NCBI RefSeq assembly: GCF_009762795.1 | Contig: NZ_CP046400.1 | Coordinates: forward strand, 3,493,501 to 3,557,500 | Length of the DNA: 64,000 nucleotides | Source: Pseudodesulfovibrio cashew | GTDB taxonomy: Bacteria > Desulfobacterota > Desulfovibrionia > Desulfovibrionales > Desulfovibrionaceae | Reading direction: 5' to 3' | Shown here: positions 24,347 through 32,763 of the stretch, one piece after another | Numbering within the stretch: the first letter of the stretch is position 1 | How the letters are laid out: each line of letters begins with the position of its first letter | The notes under the pieces: generated by a model | What the model was told of the DNA's origin: nothing | What the model saw: the letters and a program-made list of their open reading frames with translations, nothing else | Databases searched by the model: none | Translations under genes and position numbers: made by a program

Positions 24347-24362
24347 ACGGAGTGTGTTGCAA

Positions 24363-25406
24363 TTATTTCTTCAGGTCGTCCATGGTCAGGTTCTTGTAGG
24401 ACAGGACGTCCTTCTGGACCTGCTTGCGCAGCTCGTCGCCCAGAGGCACCAGACCGATGCGCTTGAGCAGGCCGCGGGAGCCGATCATCTTGTCGGACAT
24501 GAAGAGCTTGACGTATTCGCGCATGCCGGGGACCTTATCCAGGTGAGACTTCTTGATGTAGAAGTACAGGGAGCGGGAGATGGGGTACTCGCCGTTGGCG
24601 ATGGTCTCGGGTTCCGGGGACACGCCGTTGATCTTGGCGCCGTGGATGCGGTCGGAGTTCTCTTCCAGGTAGGAGTAGCCGAAGATGCCGAAGGCGTCCT
24701 TGTCCTTGGTCAGCTTCTGGACGATCAGGTTATCGTTCTCACCGGCGGGGACGTAGACGCCATCCTGACGAACGGCCTCGTACTTCTTGGCCTTGCCCTT
24801 GGGGGAAACGGCGGCGTAGAGATCCTTGTGCTTGGCGGCGAACTTGCCGAGAACCATCTCGCCGAAGGCGTCACGGGTACCGGAGGAAGTCGGCGGACCG
24901 TAGAAAAGGATCTTGCGCTTGGGCAGATTGGAGTTGATCTGATCCCAGGTCTTGTAGGGGTTCTTGACCAGCTTGCCGTCCACGGGGACCATCTCGGCGA
25001 CGGCCATGGCCAGCTCGTCCTTGCTGATGGAGAAGTCGGGGTTGCCGGCGTTCTGGGCGATGGCGATGCCGTCATAGCCGATCAGGGCTTCGGTGATTTC
25101 CTTGTTGCCGTTGGCGAAGTTCTTCTCGAGTTCGGAAGCCTTCATGCGGCGGGAGGAGTTGGTGAAGTCAGGGGTATCCAGACCTGCACCGGCCATGAAC
25201 AGTTTGTGACCGCCGCCGGAACCGGTGGATTCAACAACCGGAGCCTTGAACTTCGTGGTGGCGCCGAGTTCCTCAGCAACGTAGCTGGAGAAGGGATAGA
25301 CAGTGGAAGAACCGACGATCTTGATCTGATCGCGGGCTTGGGCCATGCCGGCGCCAAACGCGATGATGGCGGCGGCAACGACGAGCATTTTCATGAATTT
25401 GGGCAT
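24363..25406 (-). CDS. pstS: Phosphate-binding protein PstS
   Basis: A 347-residue periplasmic binding protein: signal peptide (to about residue 24, ending AQA), IVGSSTVYPFSS and TGSGGG for phosphate contact, and SSGTRDAF in the second lobe. ATG 25406 follows AGGAG at 8 bases. It heads pstS-pstC-pstA. Upstream TGTTAC repeats at 11-base-related spacing suggest PhoB control. Confidence 0.92.
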   Translation of the reverse strand: MPKFMKMLVVAAAIIAFGAGMAQARDQIKIVGSSTVYPFSSYVAEELGATTKFKAPVVESTGSGGGHKLFMAGAGLDTPDFTNSSRRMKASELEKNFANGNKEITEALIGYDGIAIAQNAGNPDFSISKDELAMAVAEMVPVDGKLVKNPYKTWDQINSNLPKRKILFYGPPTSSGTRDAFGEMVLGKFAAKHKDLYAAVSPKGKAKKYEAVRQDGVYVPAGENDNLIVQKLTKDKDAFGIFGYSYLEENSDRIHGAKINGVSPEPETIANGEYPISRSLYFYIKKSHLDKVPGMREYVKLFMSDKMIGSRGLLKRIGLVPLGDELRKQVQKDVLSYKNLTMDDLKK

Positions 25407-25478
25407 GCTGAGTCTCCTCACAAGGTTTATGAAAAAAAAACGACATCCAATTTTGATGGGGAGAACCTAGATGACCAC

Positions 25479-25524
25479 TGTTACAACACAATGTGCCGAT
25501 TGTTACGCTTTGGTGACATGTCAC
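25479..25524. promoter_or_regulatory. Candidate Pho box and palindrome before pstS
   Basis: TGTTAC at 25479 and 25501 are 22 bases apart, with ATGTGC and GTGACA falling near the 11-base steps between and after them, as in PhoB direct repeats. GTGACATGTCAC (25513-25524) is a 12-base palindrome in the same place. The region lies between pstS and the divergent WcbI-like gene. Confidence 0.4.
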
Positions 25525-25646
25525 AAAGCCCTGTTGTGCATCAAAAACAGTTTTCCGAAATGCCCCCTCATGCTCTGTCCGTATCCATCCGATATAATAC
25601 GGCAGGCACGTCTTTTCACACACTCAACCACATTCCCGGGGAGATC

Positions 25647-26828
25647 ATGATCCTGTTTCTCGGCAACTGTCAGGCGGACTTTCCGGCGAGAGCCCTGTCC
25701 CGGCGCGGACACGACTGCGCATACAAAGTGCTGGCCTCGCCACTGACCTATACCAGCCATCCAGGGGAGATTCCCCTTTCGCTGGCCGGACTGGCGAAAA
25801 CCCACGGCCTGGACGACTACCTCCACGGCAGGAAACTTTCCCACCAGTTCGCACCGGTGGATGGCTCGGCCCCGGACCTCATCGTGCTCAGCCTGTTTCA
25901 TGAAAATACTCCGCTCTTCGTGCACAACGAGGAGGGATACATTTTTTTCATGGACCCGCGCGCCCTGACCGACAAACCGGAAATGATGGCCTGGACCCAG
26001 ACCCACTGCCGCATGTTCAAGCCCAATCCCGCCACCTACCTAGAGCGGTATGGGACCATGCTCGCCAGGCTCCGTCTCGACAATCCCGATGTTCCCGTCC
26101 TGATTTTGTCACGCCTCTCGCACTTCCCGGCCTTCGGACCGGACCCGTTCTCCTATCTGGAGGGATGGGACGAACTGTGGCGCACCGCTCCGGAGACCTT
26201 CAAACAATGGGCTCACGACCTGGACAACGTCCACGTCCTGGAACTTGACCGCATATTCGGCGGCATCTGGTCGGATTCGGAAAAGCGGATAGAATCCCTC
26301 TGCCCGTTCCTGAAAATCAAGCTGGAAGAGACCAATGGCGAGGTGACCGGCCTGCACGCCCAGCGCGACATCGAACATATCGGCCCGATGCCCGACCGGC
26401 TGGCAAAAAAGATCGAGCAATTCCTGGAAACAGGCAAAATCTCTTATGAAGAGAAGGAAACGGTCCCCACCCTGTGGCGCAGACAATGGCGGCCCGCCAG
26501 GCTGGACATGGAAACCATGCTGGAAAAGCTCCGCTCCGGCGCCAACTACCAGGGGGCCGAGGCCGTGGCCGGATTCTTCCTTGACCTGGGACGGGATTAT
26601 ACCGACCTGCTGGTCCAAGCCGGGGACAGGATGCCCGTTTGCCACATGACTCTGCACATGGTGAAGGCCTATGGCCGCATCCACAGGAACCCGGCGCTGG
26701 CTCAGTGGTGCGATGCCCAGCGGAAGTCCGCCGAAAATTTCACTGCAAACGGACCGCTCTACCGGGAGGCTTACATCAAACGGCTGGAGGGGATGAAGCG
26801 GTACGCTCTGGGCGGAATGGACGAATAG
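25647..26828 (+). CDS. WcbI-like protein
   Basis: A 393-residue protein beginning MILFLGNCQADFPARAL; the GNCQ near the N-terminus is the signature of the WcbI polysaccharide-biosynthesis family, which has an SGNH-hydrolase-like or acyltransferase-like fold. There is no signal peptide. GGGGAG precedes ATG 25647; the frame is open far upstream, antisense to pstS, but that part is not a gene. No polysaccharide genes are adjacent. Substrate unknown. Confidence 0.5.
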   Translation: MILFLGNCQADFPARALSRRGHDCAYKVLASPLTYTSHPGEIPLSLAGLAKTHGLDDYLHGRKLSHQFAPVDGSAPDLIVLSLFHENTPLFVHNEEGYIFFMDPRALTDKPEMMAWTQTHCRMFKPNPATYLERYGTMLARLRLDNPDVPVLILSRLSHFPAFGPDPFSYLEGWDELWRTAPETFKQWAHDLDNVHVLELDRIFGGIWSDSEKRIESLCPFLKIKLEETNGEVTGLHAQRDIEHIGPMPDRLAKKIEQFLETGKISYEEKETVPTLWRRQWRPARLDMETMLEKLRSGANYQGAEAVAGFFLDLGRDYTDLLVQAGDRMPVCHMTLHMVKAYGRIHRNPALAQWCDAQRKSAENFTANGPLYREAYIKRLEGMKRYALGGMDE

Positions 26829-26943
26829 TCGAGCGGTTGCCCCGCCTTCCCGCCGACAAGATGCAACTCGCCCTTTTCATTTCATGGCGAATGGCTATAT
26901 GTATGGGATCATGCCTGGAATCCGACAAGGCCAAGGAGCAACC

Positions 26944-27855
26944 ATGTCCCGCCAATGTATAGCGTTCATCCTCGCAACTCTGTTGTCATTTGCCATGGCC
27001 GTCCCGGCCTTGGCCGGACAGACCGTATTCGTCTCCATCCTGCCGCAGCAATTCTTCGTGAACCGCATCGCCGGGGATCTGGCCGATGTCCACGTGCTGG
27101 TACCCCCGGGGGCAAGCCCGCACACCTATGAGCCGAGCCCAAGGCAAATGGTGGCGCTGTCCAAGGCGTCCGCCTATTTCACCATCGGAGTGGAGTTTGA
27201 GAAAGCCTGGTTGCCCCGCCTGCGAGGGGCCAACCCGGACCTGCGGTTCATCTCCGCAGAGGCGGGCATAACCAAAATACCCATGGCCGGCCGGCACGAA
27301 CACGATGGGGACGAAGCTAAAGTTCATGGACCGGCCCACGCCGGACACGACGGGGATGAAATCCTTGATCCGCATATCTGGCTCGCCCCGGACAACGCCC
27401 GCATCATCGCCCGGAACACCTGCCAGGGGCTGGTCGCAATCGACCCGGGGCATGCCGAAACCTACCGGGCCAACCTCGATGCCCTGCTCAAGGACATTGA
27501 AACAACGGACGGCCGGCTGCGAGACATCCTCGGCCCCATTCCCAAAGACCGGCGCATGTTCATGGTCTTTCATCCCTCGTGGGGCTATTTCGCCCGACAG
27601 TACGACCTGACCCAACTGCCCATCGAATCCAAGGGCAACGAACCCAGCCCGAGGGACCTGGCGGAGATCATCCGGCACGGCCGCGAGCTCGGCATCCGGG
27701 TCATCTTCGTCCAGCCCCAGTTTTCCCGTCGCAGCGCCAAGGTCATCGCCTCGGAACTCGACGCGCAGATCGCGGTCCTCGATCCCCTGTCGGAAGACTG
27801 GGAGAGCAACATGATCAGCGTCGGCGAAGCCTTCCGCAAGGCCTCCCAAAAGTAA
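26944..27855 (+). CDS. ZnuA/AdcA-type metal-binding protein
   Basis: A 303-residue cluster A-1 metal-binding lipoprotein-like or secreted protein: signal peptide (1-24), His60 in PHTYEP, a His/Asp-rich loop (118-136), His144 in DPHIW and a later FHPSWGYF. These are the Zn/Mn ligands of ZnuA-type proteins. AAGGAG before ATG 26944 sets the start. No permease or ATPase gene adjoins, so it would rely on a transporter encoded elsewhere. Confidence 0.85.
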   Translation: MSRQCIAFILATLLSFAMAVPALAGQTVFVSILPQQFFVNRIAGDLADVHVLVPPGASPHTYEPSPRQMVALSKASAYFTIGVEFEKAWLPRLRGANPDLRFISAEAGITKIPMAGRHEHDGDEAKVHGPAHAGHDGDEILDPHIWLAPDNARIIARNTCQGLVAIDPGHAETYRANLDALLKDIETTDGRLRDILGPIPKDRRMFMVFHPSWGYFARQYDLTQLPIESKGNEPSPRDLAEIIRHGRELGIRVIFVQPQFSRRSAKVIASELDAQIAVLDPLSEDWESNMISVGEAFRKASQK

Positions 27856-27901
27856 GCCGATCACATTTTTTCGCCCCCCGGCCCTTGACATCGAGGAACG
27901 C

Positions 27902-27917
27902 TTGGCTATATTGCCAA
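27902..27917 (+). promoter_or_regulatory. ArsR-type operator 1
   Basis: TTGGC-TATATT-GCCAA, an inverted repeat directly before arsR. The same TTGGC-N6-GCCAA layout recurs before the permease gene. Confidence 0.65.
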
Positions 27918-27935
27918 ATGAAAGCGAGGAAACCG

Positions 27936-28250
27936 ATGAACAACACTGCCCCCCTGATGCCGCTGATAACGTCGTTCGAAGAACGGGCGAAGATCATGAA
28001 AGCCATGGCCCACCCGTCAAGGCTCATGGTCATTGATGAGCTCTCGCGCGGAGAACGGTGCGTCTGCGAGCTTCAGGAAATGATCGGCCACGACATGTCC
28101 ACGGTTTCCAAACACCTGAACGTTCTCAAGAAAGCCGGGATCGTCCAGGACGAGCGGCGCGGCAAACAGATATACTACAGTCTCAAGGTGCCGTGCATAC
28201 TCAATTTCTTCCATTGTATCGAGTCCGTCCTGGAAGCCAACAAAAGCTAA
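27936..28250 (+). CDS. ArsR-family repressor
   Basis: A 104-residue ArsR/SmtB winged-helix regulator: MKAMAHPSRLMVIDEL, then CVCELQEMIGHDMSTVSKHLNVL with the CVC metalloid-sensing Cys pair. GAGGA lies before ATG 27936; ATG 27918 is an alternative. It probably represses its own gene and the downstream permease through the paired operators. Confidence 0.88.
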   Translation: MNNTAPLMPLITSFEERAKIMKAMAHPSRLMVIDELSRGERCVCELQEMIGHDMSTVSKHLNVLKKAGIVQDERRGKQIYYSLKVPCILNFFHCIESVLEANKS

Positions 28251-28267
28251 TTTTTTTTGCTGAACAA

Positions 28268-28283
28268 TTGGCATTTTTGCCAA
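28268..28283 (+). promoter_or_regulatory. ArsR-type operator 2
   Basis: TTGGC-ATTTTT-GCCAA lies between arsR and the permease gene, 15 bases before its start. Arms and spacing are identical to operator 1. Confidence 0.65.
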
Positions 28284-28298
28284 ATGAAGGAGAACCAC

Positions 28299-29378
28299 AT
28301 GCAAAGTAAACCGCAATGCGCCTGCACCGAGACCGTCCGTGAAGGACAGCGCAGGGGGCCGGGAATGACAGGCCAGCTAGCCCTGGGCGTACTCGCCCTG
28401 GCTGCCTGGTATGCCCTCTACAGCCAGCTTCTGCCTTTTTCCAATTGGCTTACCTATTCCGCGCTCGGCCTGGCCGAAACCAGCCACCTGGGGTCCGCGA
28501 TCCAGTTTTTTGTCTACGACACCCCCAAGGTGCTCATGCTCCTGCTGCTGGTGGTCTTTCTCGTTGGCATCATCCGCTCCTTCGTCACCGTGGACTGGAC
28601 CAGAAAGGTCCTGGCCGGGAAAAAGGAATCCGTAGGCAACGTGCTGGCCGCCCTGCTCGGCGTGGTCACTCCGTTCTGTTCCTGCTCGGCAGTGCCGCTT
28701 TTCATCGGCTTCATGACCGCGGGCGTGCCTCTGGGTGTGACCTTCTCCTTTCTCATCTCCGCCCCCATGGTCAACGAGATCGCTCTGGTCCTGCTTTACG
28801 GCCTGCTTGGCTGGGAGCTGGCCGCCATCTATTTCGTGACCGGCATCGCCGTGGCCGTGATCGCGGGCTGGGTCATGGGCCGCATGAAGCTGGAAGAACA
28901 TGTTGAGGACTGGGTGCGTGAAATCCGCGCGGGTGAGGCCAACATGGCCGACCAGACCATGACCTGGTCCGATCGCTTTCGCTACGCCCTGGATTCGGTC
29001 AAGGACATAGTGGGGCGAGTCTGGAAGTTCGTGGTTCTCGGCATCGCGGTGGGCGCGGCCATCCACGGGTATGTCCCCGAGGGGTACCTGGCCGGAATCA
29101 TGGGAGACTCCTCATGGTGGTCCGTTCCCCTGTCCGTGGTCATCGGCATCCCCATGTACACCAACGCCGCCGGGGTCATCCCCGTGGTCGAGGCCCTGCT
29201 CGGCAAGGGCGCGGCCGTGGGCACGGTGCTCGCGTTCATGATGTCTGTCATCGCCCTGTCCTTCCCGGAAATGGTCATCCTGCGCAAGGTGCTCAAGCCC
29301 AGACTCATCGCCATATTCATCGGCGTGGTCGGCTGCGGCATCCTGCTGGTGGGCTACCTGTTCAACGCCATAATTTAA
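28299..29378 (+). CDS. ArsP-like permease (UPF0718/DUF318)
   Basis: A 359-residue inner-membrane protein with about eight to ten membrane segments and the family motif TPFCSCSAVPLF in the first half plus GIPMYTNAAGV in the second. Relatives export organoarsenicals (ArsP) or are uncharacterised. AAGGAG precedes ATG 28299. It lies between arsR and a thioredoxin-like gene in one operon, so metal(loid) export is likely. The substrate is inferred. Confidence 0.82.
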   Translation: MQSKPQCACTETVREGQRRGPGMTGQLALGVLALAAWYALYSQLLPFSNWLTYSALGLAETSHLGSAIQFFVYDTPKVLMLLLLVVFLVGIIRSFVTVDWTRKVLAGKKESVGNVLAALLGVVTPFCSCSAVPLFIGFMTAGVPLGVTFSFLISAPMVNEIALVLLYGLLGWELAAIYFVTGIAVAVIAGWVMGRMKLEEHVEDWVREIRAGEANMADQTMTWSDRFRYALDSVKDIVGRVWKFVVLGIAVGAAIHGYVPEGYLAGIMGDSSWWSVPLSVVIGIPMYTNAAGVIPVVEALLGKGAAVGTVLAFMMSVIALSFPEMVILRKVLKPRLIAIFIGVVGCGILLVGYLFNAII

Positions 29379-29401
29379 CGTCAACGCAAGAGGTTATCAT
29401 C

Positions 29402-29632
29402 ATGCAGATCCAAGTCATGGGCCCCGGTTGCCCCAAATGTGAAGAGACCAAGAAAAACGTCATCGACGCCCTGGCCGAAGCCGGCATCGCCGCCGATGTC
29501 ACCAAGGTCACCGATTTCCAGGAGATGGCCAAAGTCGGCGTCTTCTCCACCCCCGCCGTGGTCATCGACGGCGAGGTCAAGGTCGTCGGCAAATGCCCGA
29601 GCAAGGCTGAAGTCCTGGGCTGGCTCAAGTAA
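29402..29632 (+). CDS. Small thioredoxin-family redox disulfide protein
   Basis: A 76-residue thioredoxin-fold protein: GPGCPKCEETKK with a CPKC active site near the N-terminus, cis-Pro in STPAVVIDG, and VGKCPS. This 'redox-active disulfide protein 2' type often accompanies UPF0718 permeases. It may reduce or hand over metal(loid) thiols. AGAGG is upstream. Confidence 0.85.
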   Translation: MQIQVMGPGCPKCEETKKNVIDALAEAGIAADVTKVTDFQEMAKVGVFSTPAVVIDGEVKVVGKCPSKAEVLGWLK

Positions 29633-29658
29633 TCCGGCACCCCGTCCGTCGGATTCCG

Positions 29659-29706
29659 CCCCCGGAAGCGTCTCAACAAGAGGCGCTCTCGGGGGTTCGT
29701 CTTTTT
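29659..29706 (+). terminator. Terminator after the arsR operon
   Basis: CCCCCG...CGGGGG outer stem with internal GCG/CGC and CTC/GAG pairs, followed by TTCGTCTTTTT. Confidence 0.8.
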
Positions 29707-29790
29707 ACGCTTCCTTCCGGTGGCGAGAGTTGCTATTGTTTAGGTTCGAATAATGCCACGAAAGCGAATACCCGACATAGTGGAGCAAAC

Positions 29791-30318
29791 GTGAAGAACA
29801 AATCGACCATTGAAAAATATATCGAGGCGGCGGAGCTGCCGGATTTCCTGAGAGAACTGGCTGACGCCATTGAAAATGGGGGCGATGGGGAGTTTTCATG
29901 TGCAGAGGATTTCGTCAAGTTCCGGGTCTCGGCCAAGAACCAGTTCGGCAAGGTCAAGGTCCGGGCCAAGTTCAAATCAGCCAGCGAGTGCGGCCCGCCG
30001 CCGGAGCTGCTGGAGGGCGTCGAAATCGCGCCCCTGAATTACGGCAGCCTGAAAAAACGAATGAAGTCTTCCTTCCGCATGCTCACGACCATGTCGCACG
30101 ACGGTCAGTTGCCACCTGCCGAAGCCATGGAGTCATTCCTGACCGACGCCGCCACCATGGTCACCTTCGAAGGCTACGGCGACGAATATTACGGAGAATT
30201 CACCGAGGAGTGCGCCCGGCTGAAAACGGCCTACGACGCCGGGGACATGGACGCCATGAAGACCTCCCTGGTGGAATTGGCCAAACAAAAAGGCCGCTGC
30301 CACGCCAAATATGACTAA
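29791..30318 (+). CDS. GAK system XXXCH protein
   Basis: A 175-residue protein with the domain architecture of the GAK-system XXXCH family: an amphi-Trp-like N-terminal part (YIEAAELPDFLRELADAIENG...FVKFRVSAKNQFGKVKVRAKFK) and a C-terminal segment ending KGRCHAKYD with the Cys-His pair. GTG 29791 follows GGAG at 5 bases. It overlaps the CofD-like gene by 8 bases, so they are co-translated. The family was defined by genome context in Desulfovibrio-like bacteria; its biochemical role is unknown. Confidence 0.75.
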   Translation: MKNKSTIEKYIEAAELPDFLRELADAIENGGDGEFSCAEDFVKFRVSAKNQFGKVKVRAKFKSASECGPPPELLEGVEIAPLNYGSLKKRMKSSFRMLTTMSHDGQLPPAEAMESFLTDAATMVTFEGYGDEYYGEFTEECARLKTAYDAGDMDAMKTSLVELAKQKGRCHAKYD

Positions 30319-31495
30319 CGCTGTCAACCGCCATACGCTGGAACTCTACAGGCGAGCCCCCGAACTGGGGCCGCGCGTGCTCTTTTTCAGCGGCGGCACG
30401 GCCCTGCGCCACACGGCCAGAGCCCTGACCGAATACACGCACAACTCCATCCACCTGGTCACCCCCTTCGACTCGGGGGGGAGCTCCGCCGTACTCCGAA
30501 AGGCCTTCGGCATGCCCGCCGTGGGCGACATCCGCAACCGCCTGATGGCCCTTGCCGACCAATCCGTGGCGGGCAACCCCGAAGTGTGCGAACTATTTGC
30601 CCACCGGCTTCCCAAACAGGCGAACCAAACGGAATTGTGTGAGGAGCTGGATGCGCTGACATCGGGCCGCCACCCTCTGCTGGCGCGCATCCCCGACCCC
30701 ATGCGCACCATCATCCGAAACCATTTCAAACACTTTTGCAAAGCAATGCCGAAGGACTTCGACCTGCGCGGCGCCTCGCTTGGCAACATGGTCCTCACGG
30801 CAGGCTACATCTACGGGCACAGCAGCATGGACCCTGTCCTGCACATCTTCACCCGCCTGGCTCGGGTTTGCGGCGAGGTGAGGCCCACCGTAAACCGGGA
30901 CCTGCACATGGCGGTGAAACTCCGCGACGGCTCCGTCGTCATCGGCCAGCACAAGATCACCGGCAAGGAAACGCCACCGCTCACTTCTCCGGTGGAGGAG
31001 GTCTGGCTGACCGCCTCGCTGAGCGATCCGACCCCTGCGGAAAGCGTCATCCGGTGCAAGGTCAAAGACCTGATCTACGGGGCCGATCTGATCTGCTATC
31101 CGCCCGGCAGTTTCTTCTCCAGCGTCATCGCCAACCTCCTGCCTCAGGGTGTTGGCAAGGCGGTGGCGGGCAACCCCTGCCCCAAGGTCTATGTGCCCAG
31201 CACCGGGCGTGACCCGGAGGCCACGGGACTGTCCGTGGCGGATCAGGCGCAACTGCTGATGGACCATCTGCACAAGAGCGGATCTCCCACACATGCCCGC
31301 CCTCTGGAGTACGTCATCGTGGACAGCCGGGACGGCGACTATCCCGGCGGGTTGGACAAGGCGGCGCTGAAGGCGCAGGGCCTGACCGTCATCGACCGCC
31401 CGCTGGCGAGCCGTAAGGAACCGTCCCGTCTGGATCCATATCGGCTATGCGAGACATTGCTCTCGCTCACCTCCATTTCACCTCCGACAAGGTAG
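30311..31495 (+). CDS. GAK system CofD-like protein
   Basis: A 394-residue relative of CofD (2-phospho-L-lactate transferase): VLFFSGGTALRHTA near the N-terminus, then HLVTPFDSGGSSAVLR and DIRNRLMAL; a later LICYPPGSFFSSV matches the family's C-terminal conserved region. CofD proteins transfer phospho-lactate-type groups, but the substrate of this branch is not known. It overlaps the XXXCH gene and precedes an amphi-Trp gene by 6 bases. Confidence 0.82.
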   Translation: MTNAVNRHTLELYRRAPELGPRVLFFSGGTALRHTARALTEYTHNSIHLVTPFDSGGSSAVLRKAFGMPAVGDIRNRLMALADQSVAGNPEVCELFAHRLPKQANQTELCEELDALTSGRHPLLARIPDPMRTIIRNHFKHFCKAMPKDFDLRGASLGNMVLTAGYIYGHSSMDPVLHIFTRLARVCGEVRPTVNRDLHMAVKLRDGSVVIGQHKITGKETPPLTSPVEEVWLTASLSDPTPAESVIRCKVKDLIYGADLICYPPGSFFSSVIANLLPQGVGKAVAGNPCPKVYVPSTGRDPEATGLSVADQAQLLMDHLHKSGSPTHARPLEYVIVDSRDGDYPGGLDKAALKAQGLTVIDRPLASRKEPSRLDPYRLCETLLSLTSISPPTR

Positions 31496-31501
31496 GACAC
31501 C

Positions 31502-31876
31502 ATGGGAAAGCACAAAGTCTCGATCAAGAAAACCCTGACCCCGGAACAGGCAGCGGCCTACATGAAGAAACTGGCCGAAGGCCTGCTCGATGGGAAACTC
31601 GTCGTGGAAGAGGAAGATCGATCCGTCACCCTTGCCCCCTGTGGAGAGATTAACATCGAAGCCAAAGCCAAGACCAAAAGAGGGAAGCAGAAATTCAAGC
31701 TGGAGCTGACCTGGGCCACGCCCGAGGAGAGCGAAGAAGAGACGGCCCTGGCCGTGAAGGAAGCGTCTGATCTGGCCGAAAAGGCGCAGGCCGCCCCTCC
31801 GGCGGAGAAAAAGGTATCGCCGCCCGCCAAGGACGCTCCGGCCCCGCTGTCCGAGCCAGACGACGAAAAAGAATGA
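31502..31876 (+). CDS. Amphi-Trp domain protein
   Basis: A 124-residue protein with an amphi-Trp domain (residues 1-80; LTPEQAAAYMKKLAEGLLDG...FKLELTW) followed by a Pro/Ala/Lys-rich disordered tail. AGGA lies before ATG 31502. It completes a three-gene GAK-like operon. No ATP-grasp enzyme or HprK-related kinase, the partners usually linked to this system, is next to it. Confidence 0.78.
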   Translation: MGKHKVSIKKTLTPEQAAAYMKKLAEGLLDGKLVVEEEDRSVTLAPCGEINIEAKAKTKRGKQKFKLELTWATPEESEEETALAVKEASDLAEKAQAAPPAEKKVSPPAKDAPAPLSEPDDEKE

Positions 31877-31884
31877 CAAGATAC

Positions 31885-31919
31885 AGGCCTGTCGGGAGAG
31901 CTCCCCGGCAGGCCTTTTC
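31885..31919 (+). terminator. Terminator after the GAK-like operon
   Basis: AGGCCTG...CAGGCCT with inner CGGG/CCCG pairs, followed by TTTTC. Confidence 0.75.
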
Positions 31920-31927
31920 TTTCGCCC

Positions 31928-32560
31928 TCATGAGGGCGTGTAGAAGTAGCGCCCAAGTCCGGTGGTAAAAATGATGCATCCGTAGAGCGCGTGCTCAATG
32001 GAGGCCAGAAACAGGGACCCGGTACGCACGTAAGTGCGCGAGAACAGGTACCCCGCCGGGATGGTCAGCCCCACCGCGACCCAGTTACCGAAGATGACGT
32101 GCAAAAAAGCGAAGGCCAGGGTACTCGCCCAGACCAATCCTGCCTCGGAGGGCAGAATCGCACGATAACGGTGGAAGAAGAACGCCCGATAGATGAGTTC
32201 CTGGGGATAGGCGGAAAGCAGCGGATAGAGGACCATGACCATCAGCCAGAGCCACGGGCGGGTCCTTGGGAAGCCGAACAACAGGGCGGGTTCCAGCAAC
32301 GCCACCACGCCCAGGCAGAGGACGGCCACCAGCGCGGCCCTAGCCACAATCCACTTGATCGACTCGCCGTGCCCGCGCAGGGGATGCAGCAGTTCACGCT
32401 GATCAAAGGACTCGCTCCGCCTCAGCGCAAATAGACATCCGAAGAAAAAGACCAGTAACAGCGGAATCTTGGGAAGGTGAACAGGGCTGAGGAAATACAC
32501 CAGCGGTACCACCCCGAAGAGTGTCAGCAATTCGCCCCAAAGATAGCCCTTCCCGTTCAT
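31928..32560 (-). CDS. CPBP-family intramembrane protease-like protein
   Basis: A 210-residue protein with about six membrane segments and the Abi/CPBP motifs: PQELIYR (119-125), FAFLHV with His154, and a third IEHALYG. The first motif is QE rather than the common EE, a variant that recurs in a CPBP subgroup but could alter metal binding. ATG 32560 is chosen from the start of the conserved region, with GGGAGG about 11 bases upstream. Role unknown. Confidence 0.72.
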   Translation of the reverse strand: MNGKGYLWGELLTLFGVVPLVYFLSPVHLPKIPLLLVFFFGCLFALRRSESFDQRELLHPLRGHGESIKWIVARAALVAVLCLGVVALLEPALLFGFPRTRPWLWLMVMVLYPLLSAYPQELIYRAFFFHRYRAILPSEAGLVWASTLAFAFLHVIFGNWVAVGLTIPAGYLFSRTYVRTGSLFLASIEHALYGCIIFTTGLGRYFYTPS

Positions 32561-32763
32561 CGGCCCGTCCCTCCCTTTGTCATTCCCTGAGCCAATTGCG
32601 GCGTCCTTGGTCGGGACCATACCCGCAGGACGGCAAGGATGGGTGACGGCGGGGTAACAATAGCTCCCCGACCCGCCGGCCGCGACGAAGACACTATTGT
32701 TGCCGCCGAAGAGGTGGAGTGCTACATCTGCTTTGACGCCAAACACTTACCCGAGGTTGCACC

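Noticed and set aside
24354-25646. Upstream extension of the WcbI-like frame.
   Set aside because: It lies antisense to pstS; the ribosome site and family start are at 25647.
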